Part shown: piece by piece, positions 27,830 to 33,239 of the stretch
Layout of the letters: every line of letters starts with the position of its first letter
Position numbering within the stretch: position 1 is the first letter of the stretch
DNA from: Candidatus Iainarchaeum sp.
Lineage (GTDB): Archaea; B1Sed10-29; WALL01
Direction of reading: 5' to 3'
DNA length: 33,239 bases
Assembly (NCBI GenBank): GCA_016939415.1
Contig: JAFGGZ010000035.1
Location: 1-33,239 of the forward strand
Program-made: the position numbers and the translations under genes
Notes under the pieces: generated by a model
Told to the model about the DNA's origin: nothing
The model's input: the letters and a program-made list of their open reading frames with translations, nothing else
The model's database searches: none

Positions 27830-28351
27830 ATGACCCAGAACACGACTTACACAATGCGATTCAGGAGAAGGCGGGAGGGTAAAACAGATTACCACAGGCG
27901 CCTTAGACTGCTGAAATCGAGGATTCCCAGATTTGTCGTCAGGGTCCTGCCGCGCCAAGTGATCACCCAAGTCATAAACTTTAACGAGAAGGGCGACAAC
28001 GTCGAAGCATGCGCATCCTCACTCGAGCTCAAGAAGTACGGCTGGAAGGTTCACACGGGAAACGTGAGCGCTGCTTACCTCACGGGGTTCATGTGCGGCC
28101 TGAGGGCGAAGAAGAGGGGCATATCCGAAGCCGTGCTGGACATAGGCCTGCACACCCCAGTATATGGCTCGAACGTCTTCGCTGCCCTTAAGGGCGCGCT
28201 GGACGCGGGCATAAACATTCCACACGACGAGAAGTGCCTGCCAGCAGAAGAAAAGATAAAAGGCAGGATTCTGGCTCAGAACCTGGGCCGCGAAGAGATC
28301 CAAAAGCAGTTCGAGGCCGTCATGAGCGAGATAGAGAAGAAGGTGAAGTGA
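27830..28351 (+). CDS. rpl18: 50S ribosomal protein L18
   Basis: FRRRREGKTDYHRRLRLLKSRIPRFVVRVLPRQVITQVINF; NVSAAYLTGFMCGLRAKKRG. Confidence 0.96.
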   Translation: MTQNTTYTMRFRRRREGKTDYHRRLRLLKSRIPRFVVRVLPRQVITQVINFNEKGDNVEACASSLELKKYGWKVHTGNVSAAYLTGFMCGLRAKKRGISEAVLDIGLHTPVYGSNVFAALKGALDAGINIPHDEKCLPAEEKIKGRILAQNLGREEIQKQFEAVMSEIEKKVK

Positions 28352-28352
28352 A

Positions 28353-29015
28353 ATGCCACCAAAAAGAAAGAAGAGGGAAAGCCGGAGACAAGAAGACCGT
28401 GAGGCAATGCTCACGGCATGGGTTCCGAGAACCAAGGCAGGCAAGCTTGTGCAGGCACAGGAGATCACTTCGCTCGACCAGGTATTCAAGATGAACATCC
28501 CCGTCATGGAGCCGGAGATAGTGGATTACCTCATGCCGAACATTTCCGAGGAAGTCCTTAACGTGGCAGCTGTCCAGCGCACGACTGATGCTGGGCGCAA
28601 GAGACAATTCCAAGTGACTGCGGTCGTCGGCAACAAAGACGGCTTCGTCGGCGTCGGGGTCGGAAAGGGCCCCAATGTCAAGCAGGCAATAGAAAACTCA
28701 ATGCGGAAGGCCAGACTGAACATCACCCCCATACAGCGCGGTTGCGGTTCGTGGCAATGCGGTTGCGGCTCAGAACATTCAGTGCCATTCAAATGCGTTG
28801 GGAAGTGCGGGTCTGTGAGGATTTACCTGATGCCCGCACCGAAGGGAACAGGCATCATGGCCGGGGACACAACAAAAAAAGTCCTGGAACTGGCCGGAGT
28901 GAGAGACGTGTGGACCCGCAGCAGCGGGAACACGAGAACAGTCTTCAACGCAGCCAGGGCAACTGTCGAAGCGCTCAAGAACACGAAAGAACTCAAGACA
29001 GGTGAGGTCATATGA
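28353..29015 (+). CDS. rps5: 30S ribosomal protein S5
   Basis: GNKDGFVGVGVGKGPNVKQAIENSMRKARLNITPIQRGCGSWQCGCG. Confidence 0.97.
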   Translation: MPPKRKKRESRRQEDREAMLTAWVPRTKAGKLVQAQEITSLDQVFKMNIPVMEPEIVDYLMPNISEEVLNVAAVQRTTDAGRKRQFQVTAVVGNKDGFVGVGVGKGPNVKQAIENSMRKARLNITPIQRGCGSWQCGCGSEHSVPFKCVGKCGSVRIYLMPAPKGTGIMAGDTTKKVLELAGVRDVWTRSSGNTRTVFNAARATVEALKNTKELKTGEVI

Positions 29016-29476
29016 ACAGGATAGCTGTCGTCATGGTGAAAGGACTCATCAACACCCCGCAGACAGTAAAGGACACGCTGAAGATGATTAACCTCACGAA
29101 GGTTAATCACTGCGTTGTTATAGACGACAGGAAAGAGTACAAGGGAATGCTCCAAAAAGCCAAGGACTGCATCACGTGGGGCGAGGTCAGCGGCGACATT
29201 GTTGTGAGGCTTCTGGACAAGAGAGGTAGGATCGTTGGTGACAGGAAGCTGAGCGAGGAATGGCTCAAAGACCACAACTTTAAGTCGATTCAGGCATTCG
29301 CAGACTCATTTATGAAGTTCGAAGCAGAGCTCAGGGATTTGGATGTCAAGCCCGTCTTCAGGCTCGGCCCTCCAAAGAAGGGATACAAAACCACAAAGAA
29401 GACGTTCAGGCAGGGCGGCGACCTGGGATACAGGGGGGAAGCAATAAACGACTTGCTTGCCAGGATGGTGAGGTGA
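29012..29476 (+). CDS. rpl30: 50S ribosomal protein L30
   Basis: NRIAVVMVKGLINTPQTVKDTLKMINLTKVNHCVVID...FRLGPPKKGYKTTKKTFRQGGDLGYRG. Confidence 0.95.
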   Translation: MNRIAVVMVKGLINTPQTVKDTLKMINLTKVNHCVVIDDRKEYKGMLQKAKDCITWGEVSGDIVVRLLDKRGRIVGDRKLSEEWLKDHNFKSIQAFADSFMKFEAELRDLDVKPVFRLGPPKKGYKTTKKTFRQGGDLGYRGEAINDLLARMVR

Positions 29477-29869
29477 ATGGCGCTCAAGAGCAGGAAGATC
29501 AGGACGAAGCAGAGAGGCACGCGAGTGTGCGGCAGGGGAAAAAAGGGATCACGCAGGCGCGACTCTGGCCGCGGTCTGGCAGGCTCCAAGAAGCACATGT
29601 ACTCCTGGATCCTCAAGAACGACCCTGACCACTTCGGCCGCAGGAAAATGAAGTCCCTGCAGAAGAAGCTCAAGGTCGTCAACGTAGGCTATTTAAATAA
29701 CCTCGCTGTAATGAAGGATGTTAAAGAGCTGGACGTCACAGAGCTGGGCTTCGAGAAAGTGATCGGCGGCGGCAAAGTCGACCAAGCGCTGAAAGTCACC
29801 GCCAAGTCCGTTACAGAGGCTGCCAAGCAGAAGATAGAGACTGCAGGCGGCTCAGTGACACTGGCTTGA
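29477..29869 (+). CDS. rpl15: 50S ribosomal protein L15
   Basis: RKIRTKQRGTRVCGRGKKGSRRRDSGRGLAGSKKHMYSWIL; VIGGGKVDQALKVTAKSVTEAAKQKIETAGG. Confidence 0.94.
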   Translation: MALKSRKIRTKQRGTRVCGRGKKGSRRRDSGRGLAGSKKHMYSWILKNDPDHFGRRKMKSLQKKLKVVNVGYLNNLAVMKDVKELDVTELGFEKVIGGGKVDQALKVTAKSVTEAAKQKIETAGGSVTLA

Positions 29870-29886
29870 GTAAAGCAGGTGTTCCA

Positions 29887-31410
29887 ATGGCCTTTGAGTT
29901 CCTTGACCCGATAATCAAAATGCTTCCAGAGGTGAAGCGGCCTTCCCAGACACCGGACATGAAGAAGCGCATGATATGGGTCGCTGGAGCGCTGCTCATA
30001 TTCTTCATCCTCGGCCAGATAAATCCTGTGGGACTCCTATCGCCAGGAAGGCTTAACGAGATAAAGCTGAGTGACCCTGTGCGATACCAGCAGATCATAG
30101 ATTCACAAGGCGGAGTCATGCAGAGGGTTGGGTTCCTGGAAAGCGTTCAAACCATTCTCGCGTCAAAGATAGGCTCGCTCGCAACCCTGGGTATCGGACC
30201 CATAGTCATGGCATCGATCATCCTGCAACTGCTGGCAGGAGCCGAAATACTCTCCATAGAAAAAGAACGGTACCAGGGAGTGCAAAAGCTGTTCGCGATC
30301 CTGTTCTGCTTCTTCGAAGCAGCCATATACGTGTTCACCGGCTTCATTCCGATCGAGCCATCAGGCATAACGCTGTTCCCTGTCCCGGCGCTGGCAGGCT
30401 TCTTCGAGATGAACGCCATGCTCGTGCTCGCTCAAATCGCGTTAGGCTCCATAGTCCTGCTGTACTTAGACGAAGTCGTGTCCAAGTGGGGATTCGGCTC
30501 GGGAATAGGCTTGTTCATAGTGGCAGGCGTGTCGCAATCAATCATCTACCGCTCGGTGAATCCAGCCGCCGGACTGATACCCACATTCTTCAACACAGTC
30601 ATGTCGACTGGAGCTCTGGACTTCGACCTGCTGGCACCGCTAATCTTCACCTTCATCGTATTCATGGTAGTGGTCTTCGCAGAAGCCATGCGCATAGAAA
30701 TACCGCTGACGCTCGGGCGCATCAGGGGCGTGGGAGGACGATACCCACTCAAGTTCCTGTACGTGTCAAACCTGCCTGTCATACTCGCAGCCGCGCTGTT
30801 CGCAAACGTGCAGCTCTTCGCGTCAGTGCTCAGTAACTGGGGATTCCCGCTGCTAGGCCAATTCGGTCCTGGAGGACAGCCACTCCCCTCGCTCGTGCTA
30901 TCCCTTGACCCGAGCCAATTGTCCTTGCCGCTGGCGTACCTGGTAAAAGCACCCTACGGCATCGTAGGGACGACGACGGCGATACAACAGTACATACTCA
31001 GCCCGAGCGTCGTCGTGCTAGGTTTCATTCCATTGGAGCTCATCCACCTGCTGGGATACGCAACCATACTAATCGCGTGCTGCGTTGTGTTCGGCAAATT
31101 CTGGGTAGAGACCACGAACATGGGATCGTCGCAAGTGGCGAAGCAACTCCAGCAAGTCGGGTTCAGCGTGCCGGGCTTCCGCAGGGACGTGCGCGTCATA
31201 GAGCGCGTGCTGGACAGATACATACCAATAATCACTGTGCTGGGGTCGGCTGCGGTGGGGCTGCTCGCTGCCGGCGCAGACATCACCGGCGCGTTGGGTA
31301 CGGGAACGGGAATTCTGCTGAGCGTAGGCATACTGTACAGGCTGTACGAGGAACTGGCTGCAGCACAACTCTCGGAACTCCATCCTGCGCTGAAGAATTT
31401 CTTGGGGTGA
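29887..31410 (+). CDS. secY: Protein translocase subunit SecY
   Basis: About 507 aa polytopic; FGSGIGLFIVAGVSQ, LGRIRGVGGRYPLKFLYVSNLPVI; ATG 29887 preferred. Confidence 0.97.
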   Translation: MAFEFLDPIIKMLPEVKRPSQTPDMKKRMIWVAGALLIFFILGQINPVGLLSPGRLNEIKLSDPVRYQQIIDSQGGVMQRVGFLESVQTILASKIGSLATLGIGPIVMASIILQLLAGAEILSIEKERYQGVQKLFAILFCFFEAAIYVFTGFIPIEPSGITLFPVPALAGFFEMNAMLVLAQIALGSIVLLYLDEVVSKWGFGSGIGLFIVAGVSQSIIYRSVNPAAGLIPTFFNTVMSTGALDFDLLAPLIFTFIVFMVVVFAEAMRIEIPLTLGRIRGVGGRYPLKFLYVSNLPVILAAALFANVQLFASVLSNWGFPLLGQFGPGGQPLPSLVLSLDPSQLSLPLAYLVKAPYGIVGTTTAIQQYILSPSVVVLGFIPLELIHLLGYATILIACCVVFGKFWVETTNMGSSQVAKQLQQVGFSVPGFRRDVRVIERVLDRYIPIITVLGSAAVGLLAAGADITGALGTGTGILLSVGILYRLYEELAAAQLSELHPALKNFLG

Positions 31411-31417
31411 ACAAGAC

Positions 31418-31930
31418 ATGATGGAATTGCTAGGGATAAAACTGATTTACCCAACATCCGCCGCGATAGTCGCTGTAGCAGCCATAGGCGTGTCGCTTGT
31501 GTCGATTATGCTGCACGGCAAGATGGTAGACCGATCGAAGATGGACGACGTGAGAAAGCGGGTTGAGGAACACCAGAAGCAGTTCCTCGAAGCGCAGAAG
31601 AACAACGACACGAAGAGAGTGGCCAAGCTGGAGCGCGAACAGGAAGCGATCATGAAAGAAGTGCGCCAGAACATGACAGCCAGCATGAAGCCCACACTCA
31701 TCACCATGCCCATCGTCCTGCTGCTCATATGGTTCCTCGGAGACCAGTTCGGAAAGGTCGGGCCACTGATGGACCTCCCGTTCGGCATTCCATTCCTGAC
31801 GAAAGCAGTCGCAGACGCAGGCATCGTGAACGGCATGGACTGGTTCGCGGTATACCTCGTGTGCGCCCTCACCACAAGCCTGTCGATAGAACTCGTGTTC
31901 CGAAAACTATGGAAAAGGTTGAAGGGATGA
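31418..31930 (+). CDS. DUF106 / EMC3 family (YidC/Oxa1-like) membrane insertase
   Basis: N-terminal TM, coiled-coil HGKMVDRSKMDDVRKRVEEHQKQFLEAQ, MTASMKPTLITMPIVLLLIWFLGD; located directly after secY. Confidence 0.9.
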   Translation: MMELLGIKLIYPTSAAIVAVAAIGVSLVSIMLHGKMVDRSKMDDVRKRVEEHQKQFLEAQKNNDTKRVAKLEREQEAIMKEVRQNMTASMKPTLITMPIVLLLIWFLGDQFGKVGPLMDLPFGIPFLTKAVADAGIVNGMDWFAVYLVCALTTSLSIELVFRKLWKRLKG

Positions 31931-32466
31931 TAATCACCATAGGCGGCCTTCACTGCGCCGGGCGCTCCACTGTCGCAAAGCTTCTCTCGGAAAAAACAGG
32001 GTTCAGGCACGTCAGCGTGGGGGACGTGGCAAGAAAGATGGCCATGGAAAAGGGCATGAGCATAGAAGAGTTCAATACGTACTTGGAGAAGCACTTGGAA
32101 GAAGACAAGGAACTCGACCGACGGATGCTCGCAGAAGCAAGCGGCGACGTCATCCTGGAAGGCAATCTCTGCGGCGCGCTCCTCCCGAAAGCGGATATAA
32201 AAATCTGGTTGACAGCAGATCCCCGGACCCGCGCCGAGCGAAGGATGATCAAGCAACGCTTCGGCGACAAGCCGTCAGGAAGCATTGAGGATGCGGAAAA
32301 AGAGCTGAAGCAGAGGGAGGAGAGCGAGAGGAAGAGGTACGAGAAGATGTACGGCATCAATCTCTCTGACCTCAGTGCGTATGACTTGATAATCAACACA
32401 GGCGAGTGGCCCGCCAAAAGCGTGGCCAGCATCATTCTCGAAGCTGTGGAAAGGAGGAATGAGTGA
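31927..32466 (+). CDS. cmk: Archaeal-type cytidylate kinase
   Basis: MIITIGGLHCAGRSTVAKLLSEKTGFRHVSVGDVARKMA P-loop; 179 aa; ATGA overlap with the preceding gene. Confidence 0.92.
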   Translation: MIITIGGLHCAGRSTVAKLLSEKTGFRHVSVGDVARKMAMEKGMSIEEFNTYLEKHLEEDKELDRRMLAEASGDVILEGNLCGALLPKADIKIWLTADPRTRAERRMIKQRFGDKPSGSIEDAEKELKQREESERKRYEKMYGINLSDLSAYDLIINTGEWPAKSVASIILEAVERRNE

Positions 32467-32621
32467 TGTTGTTAAAGAAAGGAACTAAGTGCGTGAAGAC
32501 ATCCGGACGCGAGAAAGGCAAGAACGTCAGGATAGTCGAGGTAATCGACGAGAACTTCGTCCTCGTAGAAGGGGATGGCGTCAAGAAGCGCAGATGCAAC
32601 GTCAAGCACCTGAAGTGTTGA
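32466..32621 (+). CDS. rpl14e: 50S ribosomal protein L14e-like (short, KOW-containing), absent from ORF track
   Basis: Manual translation MLLKKGTKCVKTSGREKGKNVRIVEVIDENFVLVEGDGVKKRRCNVKHLKC*; sits between cmk and cbf5 as in many archaea; ATG overlaps the cmk stop. Confidence 0.85.
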   Translation: MLLKKGTKCVKTSGREKGKNVRIVEVIDENFVLVEGDGVKKRRCNVKHLKC

Positions 32622-32623
32622 CG

Positions 32624-33239
32624 ATGGATGGTTTCATAGTCCTCAACAAGCCGTTGGGGCCTTCCTCACACGAAGTCACTGCGTGGGCGGGGAAGCTTCT
32701 GGATTCGAAAGCGGGCCACGCAGGAACGTTGGACCCTCAGGCCGGCGGAGTCCTCGTCATCGCCCTTGGGAGAGCGATGAAGACCCTACTGGCGTTGTCA
32801 GAGTGCGACAAAGAATACGTTTGCGTGGCCAGGTTCGAGAAGGACGTTGACGCAGAACAACTGAAGAAAACACTGAAGGAGTTCACCGGCAGGATATACC
32901 AGACCCCCCCGAAAGAGAGTGCTGTGAGGAAAGTCATGCGCACGCGCGTCGTGCACCGGACCAAGCTCCTGGAAGTGGCTGGTCGGCTGGCATTGTTCCG
33001 CGCGCACGTCCAGCACGGCACGTACATACGAACACTATGCTCTGACATGGGAGAGGTGATGGGGAACGCCTGCGAGATGCTTGAGCTGCTGCGCACGCGA
33101 GCAGGGCCGTTCTCAGAGATGGTCACGCTGCAGGATGTGGCGGACGAGCCGGATAAATTCATCATGCCAATAGAAGCAGGAGTAAAGCAATTGAAGAAGA
33201 TAGTGGTGAGAGATTCGGCAGTGTCTGCTATCGCGCACG
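32624..33239 (+). CDS. cbf5: tRNA/rRNA pseudouridine synthase Cbf5 (H/ACA RNP), 3' truncated by window, absent from ORF track
   Basis: Manual translation MDGFIVLNKPLGPSSHEVTAWAGKLLDSKAGHAGTLDPQAGGVLVIALGRAMKTL...HVQHGTYIRTLCSDMGEVMG; catalytic Asp in GTLDP. Confidence 0.93.
   Translation, partial: MDGFIVLNKPLGPSSHEVTAWAGKLLDSKAGHAGTLDPQAGGVLVIALGRAMKTLLALSECDKEYVCVARFEKDVDAEQLKKTLKEFTGRIYQTPPKESAVRKVMRTRVVHRTKLLEVAGRLALFRAHVQHGTYIRTLCSDMGEVMGNACEMLELLRTRAGPFSEMVTLQDVADEPDKFIMPIEAGVKQLKKIVVRDSAVSAIAH

Overview
This is archaeal chromosomal DNA. It carries a nearly continuous transcription/translation super-cluster: split rpoB (rpoB''/rpoB'), rpoA1, rpoA2, rpl30e, nusA, rps12, rps7, EF-2, EF-1alpha, rps10, then rpl3-L4-L23-L2-S19-L22-S3-L29-SUI1-RNaseP p29-S17-L14-L24-S4e-L5-S14-S8-L6-L32e-L19e-L18-S5-L30-L15-secY-DUF106(EMC3/YidC-like)-cmk-L14e-cbf5. 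Cbf5 is cut by the right edge and rpoB'' by the left edge. The only real break is a ~7 kb accessory segment (about 11.5-18.5 kb). It holds tRNA-Ser(UGA), a lone minus-strand orphan gene, a secreted/anchored Cys-containing orphan, an overlapping archease - class I methyltransferase - RtcB operon, and two further small orphans. RtcB is interrupted at its metal-binding Cys (residue 98) by a 489-aa LAGLIDADG intein. The intein is visibly AT-richer than its host and ends in Ser-Asn rather than His-Asn. The most interesting non-coding signal is a ~90-nt leader between a TATA box and the rpl3 start. It can fold into three consecutive hairpins and also contains an overlapping Cys-rich uORF starting near the predicted transcription start, so it is a candidate r-protein autoregulatory leader. 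Two real genes are missing from the supplied ORF track: a 51-aa L14e-like protein and the start of cbf5. Most minus-strand ORFs in the track are antisense shadows of conserved genes. Taxonomy below Archaea cannot be fixed from this sequence alone.
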